64,000 bases of DNA from an uncultured Prevotella sp. GTDB taxonomy: Bacteria; Bacteroidota; Bacteroidia; Bacteroidales; Bacteroidaceae. Shown here one piece after another: positions 24,455-30,888 of this stretch (position 1 is its first letter; each line of letters starts with the position of its first letter). Location of the stretch: positions 42,671 through 106,670 of the forward strand of contig CAMIVY010000008.1 of NCBI GenBank assembly GCA_946402275.1, written 5' to 3'. Below the pieces are notes generated by a model, which worked only from the letters and a program-made list of their open reading frames with translations, had not been told where the DNA came from and did not search any database. The position numbers and the translations under genes were made by a program.

Positions 24455-25285
24455 CTATTGTACTTCATCTTTCTTATATCTAAAATCCTCAATTACATTA
24501 ACATTCAAATCAATAGCTATTTGTCTGTTTTCAGACGATAACTTGCCGGCTACAACGAGATACACCTCATTATCGTAGTTGAGGTTGTCGAAAATGCGGG
24601 TAGCATCCATAACAGCCTGATATTTTATGCATTGGAATATTCCACGAAGAATGTCTTCGTCTGGAGAAGTAGAAGGTTTTACCTCTATTGCAATATGCCT
24701 ATTTCTTTTGCATTCAAAATATACATCAAGTCTATCGCCAGACAAAAGATCATACTCTGTTTTCGCACAAACCACCTTATTTATCCCCAGTGATTCGGGA
24801 TGGCTTGCTATATATTCCTTTATTGCCTTATGTTCTTTTCCTTCTCCACCTGCGCCAAATTTTGAAGTCTTGATTTTCTTTAATTTTTCTGATTCGTATA
24901 TTTGGGCAGGTTTTAGACCTAAGCTGTCTAATACCCAGTTCCAATCATATTTGTGGGCATCTTCATTCAATTTTCTGACTTCGCCTCTTTTGGACTCGTC
25001 GGATAGTTTGCTATAGTTCTTAACAACATAATCAAATCCATCACTTGGCAACCCCGTCTTTCTGTTTTGAACTAAGCAGTTTAGTGTGGGAATTATTTTT
25101 CCAGAACTCTTTTCAAGCTCTTTAATAATGTCATCTATCGTTCCCATGACATTACCAATCTGATTGGTTTTATGACCAACAGATGCTGACAAGTCTGAAT
25201 AGTAATGAGGCTTATCCCATGCACCCTGTGCCCATCTTATTAGCACAGGTATCATCCTTAAAGCCCATTCTTTATTTGTTGCCAT
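24455..25285 (-). CDS. PD-(D/E)xK-like nuclease candidate
   Basis: 276 residues. The N-terminal 80 are helical (MATNKEWALRMIPVLIRWAQGAW). The C-terminal half shows a restriction-like pattern: EHKAIKEYIASHPESLGI, D in LSGDRLDVYFECKRNRHIAIEVK (D...ExK, about 205-225) and a later conserved-looking IFQCIKYQAVMDA. This fits an E/D/ExK nuclease core, although family and target are unknown. It is the first gene of the leftward island run, with small genes behind it. It may be a defence or homing nuclease. The motif-based call is moderate. Confidence 0.6.
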   Translation of the reverse strand: MATNKEWALRMIPVLIRWAQGAWDKPHYYSDLSASVGHKTNQIGNVMGTIDDIIKELEKSSGKIIPTLNCLVQNRKTGLPSDGFDYVVKNYSKLSDESKRGEVRKLNEDAHKYDWNWVLDSLGLKPAQIYESEKLKKIKTSKFGAGGEGKEHKAIKEYIASHPESLGINKVVCAKTEYDLLSGDRLDVYFECKRNRHIAIEVKPSTSPDEDILRGIFQCIKYQAVMDATRIFDNLNYDNEVYLVVAGKLSSENRQIAIDLNVNVIEDFRYKKDEVQ

Positions 25286-25436
25286 ATATCTTATTTTCTT
25301 TTTCGTTTCTTTTTAAAATCCTCACTATTCTCGCGAACCACGAGGAACGTTCATTTTTTTATTAATAACTTAATTTTCTCGCTTTGCAGCGGGAGTGAAA
25401 ACTATTTTATCTCTAGGAGTACAGGGATAGCCCCTT

Positions 25437-25527
25437 ACTTAATCACGACCTTGAGCTTTGCTCGAGCTCGCTCACGTTCGATAAAGCATGAGCAAGCTCT
25501 GCTTTATTCTCACTTAATCACGACCTT
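25437..25527. other. Duplicated LRR-gene end with hairpin
   Basis: A 16-base sequence ACTTAATCACGACCTT occurs at 25437-25452 and again at 25512-25527, where it is the end of the LRR gene (encoding VVIK and stop on the minus strand). Between them is the hairpin ATAAAGCA/TGCTTTAT (25481-25507) with inner GAGC/GCTC. It looks like a relic of another exported-protein end. Confidence 0.5.
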
Positions 25528-26595
25528 CTTGCCATTGATAATATTAATGCCCTTCTTAGGCACGGACTGGCGAACACCATTCAGGTCGTAAATCGTAGTA
25601 TTCTTAATTTGCGTATTCTCAATAGTTTTGATTCCCGTAGGATTAGCTTCAATAATGCTCTTAAAGTTTTTCCAAGGGTCAGCTACCTTGTATGCATTAA
25701 CAGCGCTTGCTGGTACATGAAGGGTAGCATATTCGATATAGGAATCTTTAAAAGCATCAGTGTCCGTACTGGGTACATTTTCTGCATAGCATGTTACATC
25801 AGTAAGTTCGGGGCATGATGCAAATGCAGAACTTTCAATATATTTGATTCCGCTTCCGATAGTGATGGAGGATAGACCGGAGCAACCTGAGAACGCATAA
25901 TCTCCTATGCTTGTCACACTATTGGGGATAGTGACGGAGGTGAGGTCTGTGCAACGAGAGAACGTACCATCACCAATTCTCGTCACACTGTTGGGGATGG
26001 TGATGGAGGTAAGGCCAGAGCAATAATTGAATGCTCTGTCTCCTATGCTCGTCACACTGTTGGGGATGGTGATGGAGGTAAGGCTGGAGCAACTTGAGAA
26101 CGCATAAGCTCCTATGCTTGTCACACTATTGGGGATGGTGACGGAGGTGAGGTCTGAGCAAACTGAAAACGTACCATCACCAATGCTCGTCACACTGTTG
26201 GGGATGGTGATGGAGGTAAGGCTAGAGCAACGATCGAACGCATAATTTCCAATGCTCGTCACACTGTTGGGGATGGTGATAGAGGTTAGCTTAGAGCAAA
26301 AATTGAACGCATAATCTCCAATGCTCGTCACACTGTTGGGGATGGTGATGGAGGTAAGACCAGTACATTGATAGAACGCAGAATTTCCTATGCTCGTCAC
26401 AGGATATTCAACATTTTCGTACGTAACTTTCTCTGGTATTGCAACACTGCCAGTGTATTTATTAGGATTTTTGGTTACTTCGGCCTGCTTAGCTTTCGAA
26501 ATCAGATTGTAATAAATGCCATTAATTTCAACAGGGTCAGCACTAGCTACCAAGGGTAGCAAAATCATTGCGAGTAAAACTAGTTGTTTTTTCAT
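25510..26595 (-). CDS. BspA-like leucine-rich repeat surface protein
   Basis: 361 residues. Signal peptide [19 protein letters not shown]; then from about residue 70 eight or nine 23-residue LRR_5 units with consensus [20 protein letters not shown]; then a short linker and the tail [20 protein letters not shown] and KKVVIK, a probable outer-membrane secretion/sorting tail. BspA-like proteins of oral and gut anaerobes bind host proteins or other bacteria. The repeat units are nearly identical at DNA level (69 bases), so recombination could add or remove them. It lies beside the defence island and has no visible promoter match. Confidence 0.88.
   Translation of the reverse strand: MKKQLVLLAMILLPLVASADPVEINGIYYNLISKAKQAEVTKNPNKYTGSVAIPEKVTYENVEYPVTSIGNSAFYQCTGLTSITIPNSVTSIGDYAFNFCSKLTSITIPNSVTSIGNYAFDRCSSLTSITIPNSVTSIGDGTFSVCSDLTSVTIPNSVTSIGAYAFSSCSSLTSITIPNSVTSIGDRAFNYCSGLTSITIPNSVTRIGDGTFSRCTDLTSVTIPNSVTSIGDYAFSGCSGLSSITIGSGIKYIESSAFASCPELTDVTCYAENVPSTDTDAFKDSYIEYATLHVPASAVNAYKVADPWKNFKSIIEANPTGIKTIENTQIKNTTIYDLNGVRQSVPKKGINIINGKKVVIK
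25850..26390. repeat. 69-bp tandem repeat array in the LRR gene
   Basis: Eight or so units of 69 bases with core GTCACACTGTTGGGGATGGT on the plus strand. The ends are approximate. In frame, so unit number may vary without disrupting the protein. Confidence 0.8.
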
Positions 26596-26614
26596 ATTTG
26601 TAGTGTTTTATAAA

Positions 26615-26992
26615 TTAGTATTCAATAAAGGTCTCGCCGTCCCACTCATCGTCGATGGTGAGGGAGAGGCGGAGCAGGTTTGCTTTGATGTTCTTCTGTA
26701 TCTCAGGATAGAGGGGATCCTGAGTGGCGTCGGGATGCTGAGCCACGAAGGTCTTGACCTTAACGTTGAACTTGCCAATACTGTCGGAAGTGGCTACGTC
26801 AAGGGTCTTTGACTCGGCATGATAGGCGACGATTTCGGGATAGTGCGTCAATTCCTTCTCGCAGGCGACTGCGAGGAACATGCTCAGGATAAGGGAAATA
26901 AGGGGAAAAGTGCGGGGAGCAACAAAGCCGTAGGCTTTAGAAAATACCCCCCCCCCCACCGCCTTGAATTTCCGTGTATTTACGTGCTTCAT
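26615..26992 (-). CDS. Putative lipoprotein with a G11 tract near the start
   Basis: 125 residues. A lipobox FLAVACEKE appears at about residues 39-47 after a hydrophobic run LISLILSMFLAVAC, so the mature part would be anchored by Cys45. Before it are 28 unusual residues (MKHVNTRKFKAVGGGVFSKA...) encoded across a run of 11 G on the coding strand (26947-26957) and a hairpin AAAGCC/GGCTTT. Slippage in the run would shift the frame before the signal peptide and switch expression. The mature part has no recognised domain. Promoter and 5' leader are duplicated 1.8 kb upstream. Confidence 0.55.
   Translation of the reverse strand: MKHVNTRKFKAVGGGVFSKAYGFVAPRTFPLISLILSMFLAVACEKELTHYPEIVAYHAESKTLDVATSDSIGKFNVKVKTFVAQHPDATQDPLYPEIQKNIKANLLRLSLTIDDEWDGETFIEY
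26947..26957. repeat. C11/G11 homopolymer tract
   Basis: Eleven consecutive C on the plus strand (G in the coding strand), about codons 13-16 of the lipoprotein gene. Tracts of this length are slippage-prone and typical of phase-variable genes. Confidence 0.8.
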
Positions 26993-27039
26993 AAGCGTGG
27001 GTTGTTAGTAATGTTCCTGCAAAGATAGTGATATTTTTC
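26984..27039. repeat. 56-bp direct repeat, copy 1
   Basis: Identical to 28771-28826. On the minus strand it carries a -7 promoter, an untranslated leader of about 25 bases and the codons ATG AAG CAC. Confidence 0.9.
27020..27027 (-). promoter_or_regulatory. -7 promoter element of the lipoprotein gene
   Basis: Minus-strand TATCTTTG inside the 56-bp repeat, 27 bases before the ATG. Confidence 0.65.
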
Positions 27040-27132
27040 AAGAAGTGCAAATGTTGAAGCAAAAAATATCGATCGTAGTTTTATCTTTTGCATGTTTTAC
27101 TGATTTTCCCTAACCTTTGCAGTACAATGTTG

Positions 27133-27235
27133 CTCCCCAAGATGGGGAGTAATTGCGCAATTGGCGATTGCGTAATTGGATATTTATCCGTCTTTTAAGT
27201 ATTTATTCAATTACGAAATCTGCAATTTCGTAATT
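27133..27235. other. Highly structured non-coding segment
   Basis: Within the gene-free stretch 27040-27306 are three palindromic elements: CTCCCC/GGGGAG (27133-27149), AATTGCGCAATT (27151-27162) and AATTACGAAAT/ATTTCGTAATT with a five-base loop (27209-27235). No open frame is convincing here. Confidence 0.6.
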
Positions 27236-27306
27236 GGTCATTTATCGAGTTTGTGACTTTGGTACTTGGTACTTTGGCGAATCACGAGGTCAACTGATAC
27301 AACTCC

Positions 27307-27480
27307 TTAGCGTGAATCAAAGTTCCTGTTCCCCTGATTGTCTTCTTTGACGAGGCGTTCTTTCTCAGCACGGATGCGCTCCAATAATACGGAGGCTGGC
27401 TCGTCGTTCGGGTCCTGGGGAACGAGCTTACCACGTATGGCGAGGTCGAGTATCTTCTGGCGTAATTTCTTTGTATCCAT
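27307..27480 (-). pseudogene. hsdS': Truncated hsdS (specificity subunit) relic
   Basis: Begins MDTKKLRQKILDLAIRGKLV then PQDPNDEPASVLLERIRAEK, a highly characteristic start or spacer of Bacteroidota HsdS proteins, but stops after 57 codons. After RLVKE the sequence diverges into EDNQGNRNFDSR and a stop. No target-recognition domain remains nearby. It lies 12 bases after the DUF1016 gene, an arrangement known from Bacteroides type I loci. Decay product of a second type I system. Confidence 0.7.
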
Positions 27481-27492
27481 TATCCGCAATAC

Positions 27493-28587
27493 TTACTTGT
27501 TAACGTCCATCTCAACTTCATCATCCTCAATAAAGTTCTCGAAGCGGGCTTTAGCTGCCTCTAACGACTTCTGAATCTGGCGCTGCAGGACTTCACGTGA
27601 AGGTAACTCCGTAAGATATTTGGCTACCTTAATGCCTGACTTGTCGAGTTGCAGCAGTTCAATCTGTTCCTCACTACCTTCTGTACAGAGCAAGAGACCA
27701 AGGGGTGATTCTTCGCCTGGCTCCATCTCGTTCTTCTCAAGCCAACGCAGATAGAGTTCCATCTGACCTTTATATTGTGCCTTGAAGCGACCCAATTTAA
27801 GGTCAATGGCAATGAGTCTGTGCAGACGACGATGATAGAACAGCAGGTCGAGATAGAAGTCCTCACCATCGATAATCATTCGCTTCTGACGAGCCACAAA
27901 GCTGAAGCCGTTGCCAAGTTCTATGATGAATTGTTCCAAGTGGGCTAAAAGACTTTCCTCTAGGTCTCTTTCGCTATACATGCCTTTCAGACCAGTAAAC
28001 TCCAGGAAGTACGGACTCTTGAAAACTAAGTCAGGCGACATCACGTTATCGTCGCGAAGAGTGGAGAGTTCTTTCTTGATGAGTTCGTCGGGCTTGCCAC
28101 TGATAGCAGTACGCTCGAAAAGCATACCGTCGATTTCTTTGCGGAGCTTGCGCACGCTCCATTTTTCGGATGCTGCAAGTGTCAGATAGAACTCACGTTG
28201 AAGATCGTCTTTGAGAGGAAGAACTTCCACAAAATGAGACCAAGACAATTGTCGTGACACTGTCGCGACAATTTGAGAGTCTGGGAAAAGTGAAGTAAAT
28301 TGCATCATTCTACGGATGTTCTTCTCATCAAATCCTTTAATATTATACTCCTGCTGCAATTGTCGCGACACTGATGCGACAATTTGTTTTCCATATTCAG
28401 CACGCTGATTTCCAAGCACTTCGTGATTGATGCGCTCGCCAATATGCCAGTACATCATGGTCAACTCATAGTTGGCTGTAGCAGCCACATGTCCACGCGC
28501 CTGCTCAATAATCTGGCGTAAATCCTGTATCAGAGATTGCGTTGCAGCTTGCGACACAATTTGCTTGTTGTTATCTATTTCGTTCAT
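27493..28587 (-). CDS. DUF1016 / YhcG-type PD-(D/E)xK nuclease
   Basis: 364 residues. The N-terminal DUF1016_N domain (LIQDLRQIIEQARGHVAATANYELTMMYWHIGERI; QLSWSHFVEVLPL) is followed by the C-terminal PDDEXK nuclease domain (QKRMIIDGEDFYLDLLFYHRRLHRLIAIDLKLGRF; GQMELYLRWLEKNE). Catalytic residues D...D-x-K (IDLK) are present. Proteins of this family often sit inside type I restriction loci between hsdM and hsdS. Here it overlaps the tail of an hsdM relic (ATGA) and is followed by an hsdS relic. It remains full length while its neighbours are broken, suggesting independent selection or recent decay. Confidence 0.9.
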   Translation of the reverse strand: MNEIDNNKQIVSQAATQSLIQDLRQIIEQARGHVAATANYELTMMYWHIGERINHEVLGNQRAEYGKQIVASVSRQLQQEYNIKGFDEKNIRRMMQFTSLFPDSQIVATVSRQLSWSHFVEVLPLKDDLQREFYLTLAASEKWSVRKLRKEIDGMLFERTAISGKPDELIKKELSTLRDDNVMSPDLVFKSPYFLEFTGLKGMYSERDLEESLLAHLEQFIIELGNGFSFVARQKRMIIDGEDFYLDLLFYHRRLHRLIAIDLKLGRFKAQYKGQMELYLRWLEKNEMEPGEESPLGLLLCTEGSEEQIELLQLDKSGIKVAKYLTELPSREVLQRQIQKSLEAAKARFENFIEDDEVEMDVNK

Positions 28588-28721
28588 TCCTCAATTCCTT
28601 TTAATAATTCCTGCAACTGTGATACAGCCTTGCTGATGTTGTCGCTCTTCTGCTGGATGGTCTGCATCAGTGCTGTGAGCGTCATGTCATCATCGTCGTT
28701 GGTTTCCTTGATCCACGAGGA
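28584..28721 (-). pseudogene. hsdM': Probable hsdM C-terminal relic
   Basis: An open frame of 45 codons ending in the ATGA overlap with the DUF1016 gene: ETNDDDDMTLTALMQTIQQK then SDNISKAVSQLQELLKGIEE. A stop interrupts it upstream. Coiled-coil-like ends of this type occur on type I methyltransferase subunits (from memory). Alternatively ATG 28685 starts a 33-residue peptide. The adjacent hsdS relic supports the hsdM reading. Confidence 0.45.
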
Positions 28722-28770
28722 TCACAGGGCGGTTCCTTTGATTAACTTTCTTATAACTCGGTGTCGTATT

Positions 28771-28826
28771 GTGCTTCATAAGCGTGGGTTGTTAGTAATG
28801 TTCCTGCAAAGATAGTGATATTTTTC
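28771..28826. repeat. 56-bp direct repeat, copy 2
   Basis: Identical to 26984-27039, 1,787 bases away. It reads leftward into a 29-codon frame (28690-28779, MKHNTTPSYKKV...) that overlaps the hsdM relic out of frame. Confidence 0.9.
28807..28814 (-). promoter_or_regulatory. -7 promoter element in repeat copy 2
   Basis: Minus-strand TATCTTTG, identical context to the lipoprotein promoter. It probably drives the DUF1016 gene. Confidence 0.55.
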
Positions 28827-28959
28827 GTAAAGTGCAAGAATAAGAAAGGAAAAGTTATTTTGTTATTTGTTACTTTGTTATTTTAAGCCATATATTTTTG
28901 TCTGCAAGGAAAGAAGGGGCAAAAGAAGGTGGTGTAAAGAATTAATTGTTAATTTATTT

Positions 28960-28997
28960 AATACTTATATATAATATATATATTATATATAAGTATT
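28960..28997. other. Perfect 38-bp A/T palindrome
   Basis: Two 19-base arms, each AATACTTATATATAATATA and its exact complement, with no spacer. It lies in the 600-base gene-free stretch 28830-29429, which otherwise holds A/T-rich sequence and the HU promoter and leader. Confidence 0.85.
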
Positions 28998-29147
28998 CAT
29001 TATTTCCCGTATTTTTGAAAACCGCTTAAAGTAACAAGTAACAAATAACAACGTAACAATCGAGTTGTCTATATTTCATGCATTTTAATTTCTTGCAAAA
29101 TTAGGGCGAAAATTAGGCTTCAAAAAGTATGGTTTTTCGGGATTTTA

Positions 29148-29179
29148 TTTGCAAGACCTTTGAAAATTTCGTACCTTTG
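29148..29179 (+). promoter_or_regulatory. Canonical promoter of the HU-like gene
   Basis: TTTG (29148-29151), 20 bases, TACCTTTG (29172-29179). Confidence 0.75.
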
Positions 29180-29185
29180 CATTGT

Positions 29186-29429
29186 CAATAGGAACGATGG
29201 ATTTTGAGCGCAGGGCACCAAAAATTTGTTTTCAGGCCTGACAAAATTTTCTGCCTGCCCAGAGCGTAAAAAAGTAGTCGCGAATGGAGACAACAACCAA
29301 CAACCAATAAACAATAACCAATAACTAAAAAATTTAACATTTGAGTCATTCCCGTTAAACGGGAAAGCGGCGTAAGCCAAAAGGGCTCATTATTATCAAC
29401 TATTTAAAAACTAAGAGGAGATTAAAACT
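29186..29429 (+). other. Long structured 5' leader of the HU-like gene
   Basis: About 245 untranslated bases. They contain a run of CAATAA/CCAACAA-like repeats (29300-29325), a perfect hairpin TTCCCGTT-A-AACGGGAA (29349-29365), a second small hairpin AGCC/GGGCT, and a strong ribosome-binding site AGAGGAG before the ATG. The length suggests post-transcriptional control. Confidence 0.6.
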
Positions 29430-30056
29430 ATGACAATGAAAGTAAAAGCAATTGAGAGGAAACTGAAGTTTACGAAGGACGAGAACGATCCCGGCGTATG
29501 GCGCTACGTGATGTCGCCCGAACAGTACTCGAGCCTGAACCAGAAGAAGGTGATCAAGGAGGCAGCTCTCCGCTCGGGTGTGAGCCAGGGTGTGATGCAG
29601 GCCTGCTGGGATGCTGCCGGCGAGGTGATCAAGGCGTGGGCAACTGAGGGCCACAGCGTGGCACTGCCCGGACTGGGTACCATGCGCTTCGGACTGCGCT
29701 CGAAGTCGGTGGAGGACGTGAACAAGGTGAAGACCGGTCTGATTACCAGCCGTCGCATCATCTTCACTCCCGATGTGGACCTGAAGGACGAGCTGAAGAA
29801 CACGGCTATCGTCATCACCTGCTACGACCGCGACGGCAAGGAGGTGAAGCGCGTGACCAGCGCGGACGACGGCGACATCGAGGACGAGAACGGAACTACG
29901 GGTAACGGAACTACGGGTGACGGAACTACGGATTCTGGGAACAATGGATCTACGGGTAGCGGAAGCACGGACAACGGTGGCAATACCGGCACTGTAACTC
30001 CCGGCGGAGGTGACAATACCGGAGGCGGTGGCACCGCAGGAGGTGACGAAGGGTAA
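29430..30056 (+). CDS. HU-like DNA-binding protein with Gly/Thr-rich repeat tail
   Basis: 208 residues. Residues 1-130 match the Bacteroidota HU-like (HU-HIG) fold: KVIKEAALRSGVSQGVMQAC, GHSVALPGLGTMRFGLRS and SRRIIFTPDVDLKDEL. The tail (about 150-208) is low-complexity Gly/Thr/Asn/Asp, beginning with three 15-base repeats encoding GTTGN/GTTGD/GTTDS. Such genes are commonly followed by a smalltalk gene and a cell-wall amidase; here the smalltalk gene follows but no amidase does. It probably binds DNA; the tail may be unstructured. Confidence 0.88.
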   Translation: MTMKVKAIERKLKFTKDENDPGVWRYVMSPEQYSSLNQKKVIKEAALRSGVSQGVMQACWDAAGEVIKAWATEGHSVALPGLGTMRFGLRSKSVEDVNKVKTGLITSRRIIFTPDVDLKDELKNTAIVITCYDRDGKEVKRVTSADDGDIEDENGTTGNGTTGDGTTDSGNNGSTGSGSTDNGGNTGTVTPGGGDNTGGGGTAGGDEG

Positions 30057-30059
30057 GGC

Positions 30060-30090
30060 GAAAAGAGTGCCCCACAAGGGGCCTCTTTTC
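30060..30090 (+). terminator. Terminator of the HU-like gene
   Basis: Stem GAAAAGAG-GCCCC/GGGGC-CTCTTTTC with an ACAA loop. Confidence 0.8.
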
Positions 30091-30091
30091 T

Positions 30092-30133
30092 AGTGAAAAG
30101 TGAAAAGTGAATAGTGAAGGCTGAAGGCTGAAG
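30092..30133. repeat. Period-7 tract drifting from AGTGAAA to GCTGAAG
   Basis: Six heptamers in order: AGTGAAA, AGTGAAA, AGTGAAT, AGTGAAG, GCTGAAG, GCTGAAG. The stepwise drift along the tract is visible. Confidence 0.85.
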
Positions 30134-30153
30134 TAAGATGTAAGAAGTAGCGT

Positions 30154-30264
30154 ATGAAGAAGAATCGTTTTATTGAGGTAGTGGTGAAGGTGATAGTAGC
30201 CGCTCTCACAGCTTTCCTGACGGCACTGGGCACGACCAGTTGCATGGGATACGGACCGTTTTAG
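30154..30264 (+). CDS. Smalltalk family micro-protein
   Basis: 36 residues, MKKNRFIEVVVKVIVAALTA then FLTALGTTSCMGYGPF: a short basic start, one membrane span and a lipobox-like TSC. It matches the smalltalk family that follows HU-like genes in Bacteroidota. Function unknown. It lies between two GTGAAAA-type tandem tracts with a terminator after it. Confidence 0.75.
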   Translation: MKKNRFIEVVVKVIVAALTAFLTALGTTSCMGYGPF

Positions 30265-30277
30265 CGGACTTCGTCCT

Positions 30278-30326
30278 AGTGAAGAGTGAACAGTGAAGAG
30301 TGAAGAGTGAAAAGTGAAAAGTTAAA
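30278..30326. repeat. Period-7 tract (AGTGAAG), seven units
   Basis: Seven consecutive heptamers: AGTGAAG, AGTGAAC, AGTGAAG, AGTGAAG, AGTGAAA, AGTGAAA, AGTTAAA. Confidence 0.85.
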
Positions 30327-30331
30327 GAGAA

Positions 30332-30370
30332 GAGTCCTGCAGGCAATGATGCTTGCGGGACTCTCGTTTT
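30332..30370 (+). terminator. Terminator of the smalltalk gene
   Basis: Stem GAGTCC-GCAGGC / GCTTGC-GGACTC with an AATGAT loop, then TCGTTTT. Confidence 0.8.
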
Positions 30371-30430
30371 GGGGACACATCTCTGTAAACATACGTTAAA
30401 TAAGTGGCAAACTACTTAATTTCCTTTAAT

Positions 30431-30475
30431 AACTAAACAATTTAGTTACAACGAACTAAAATTTTTAGTTACTTT
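30431..30475 (+). promoter_or_regulatory. Twin BlaI-type operators over the blaI promoter
   Basis: Two 17-base palindromes of form AACTAAA-N3-TTTAGTT at 30431-30447 and 30454-30470, with centres 23 bases apart. The second runs into a TTACTTTG -7-like element (30468-30475). A third half-site AACTAAAAACT is near 30505. The arrangement predicts autorepression by the BlaI-like protein encoded just downstream. Confidence 0.75.
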
Positions 30476-30525
30476 GCAGCAGGTTTGATAATGACGCAAT
30501 TTTGAACTAAAAACTGAATGTATTA

Positions 30526-30888
30526 ATGACAATGAAAAGGCTGACAAATAAAGAAAAGGAAATCATGGATCTGTATTGGCAACACGGTCCGATGTTTGTG
30601 CGCGAGCTGTTGGAGCACTACGCAGAACCTCGCCCCCACTTCAATACGCTGTCCACGATGGTTCGCATTCTGGAGAAGAACGGGTTCCTGGACCATAAGC
30701 AGTATGGCAACACTTACCAATACTTCCCCATCGTGACGGAGAAGGAATATGGGCGCTCCAGCATTGCGGGAGTCATCAAGAACTACTTCAACGACTCGTA
30801 CCTGAATGCCGTATCGTCCTTTGTCAAGGAGGAGAAAATTTCCGTAGAAGAACTGAAAGGACTGATTAAAGAGATTGAGAATGCTTGA
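30526..30888 (+). CDS. BlaI/MecI-type winged-helix repressor
   Basis: 120 residues. A winged-helix N-terminus (MKRLTNKEKEIMDLYWQHGPMFVRELLEHY; NTLSTMVRILEKNGFLDHK) and a helical dimerisation C-terminus (SIAGVIKNYFNDSYLNAVSSFVKEE) match BlaI/MecI/CopY. In this family the BlaR1-like sensor leads to cleavage of the repressor. It sits behind two perfect palindromic operators and overlaps the sensor gene by eight bases. Target genes are probably its own operon, since no beta-lactamase lies in the window. Confidence 0.92.
   Translation: MTMKRLTNKEKEIMDLYWQHGPMFVRELLEHYAEPRPHFNTLSTMVRILEKNGFLDHKQYGNTYQYFPIVTEKEYGRSSIAGVIKNYFNDSYLNAVSSFVKEEKISVEELKGLIKEIENA

Noticed and set aside
25850..26390. Possible CRISPR-like array
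   Set aside because: The repeats are 69-bp coding units without spacers and are part of an intact LRR gene.
27493..28587. Internal repeats TTGTCGCGACA in the DUF1016 gene as regulatory sites
   Set aside because: They encode the repeated QIVA(S/T)VSRQL segments that are part of the normal protein family.
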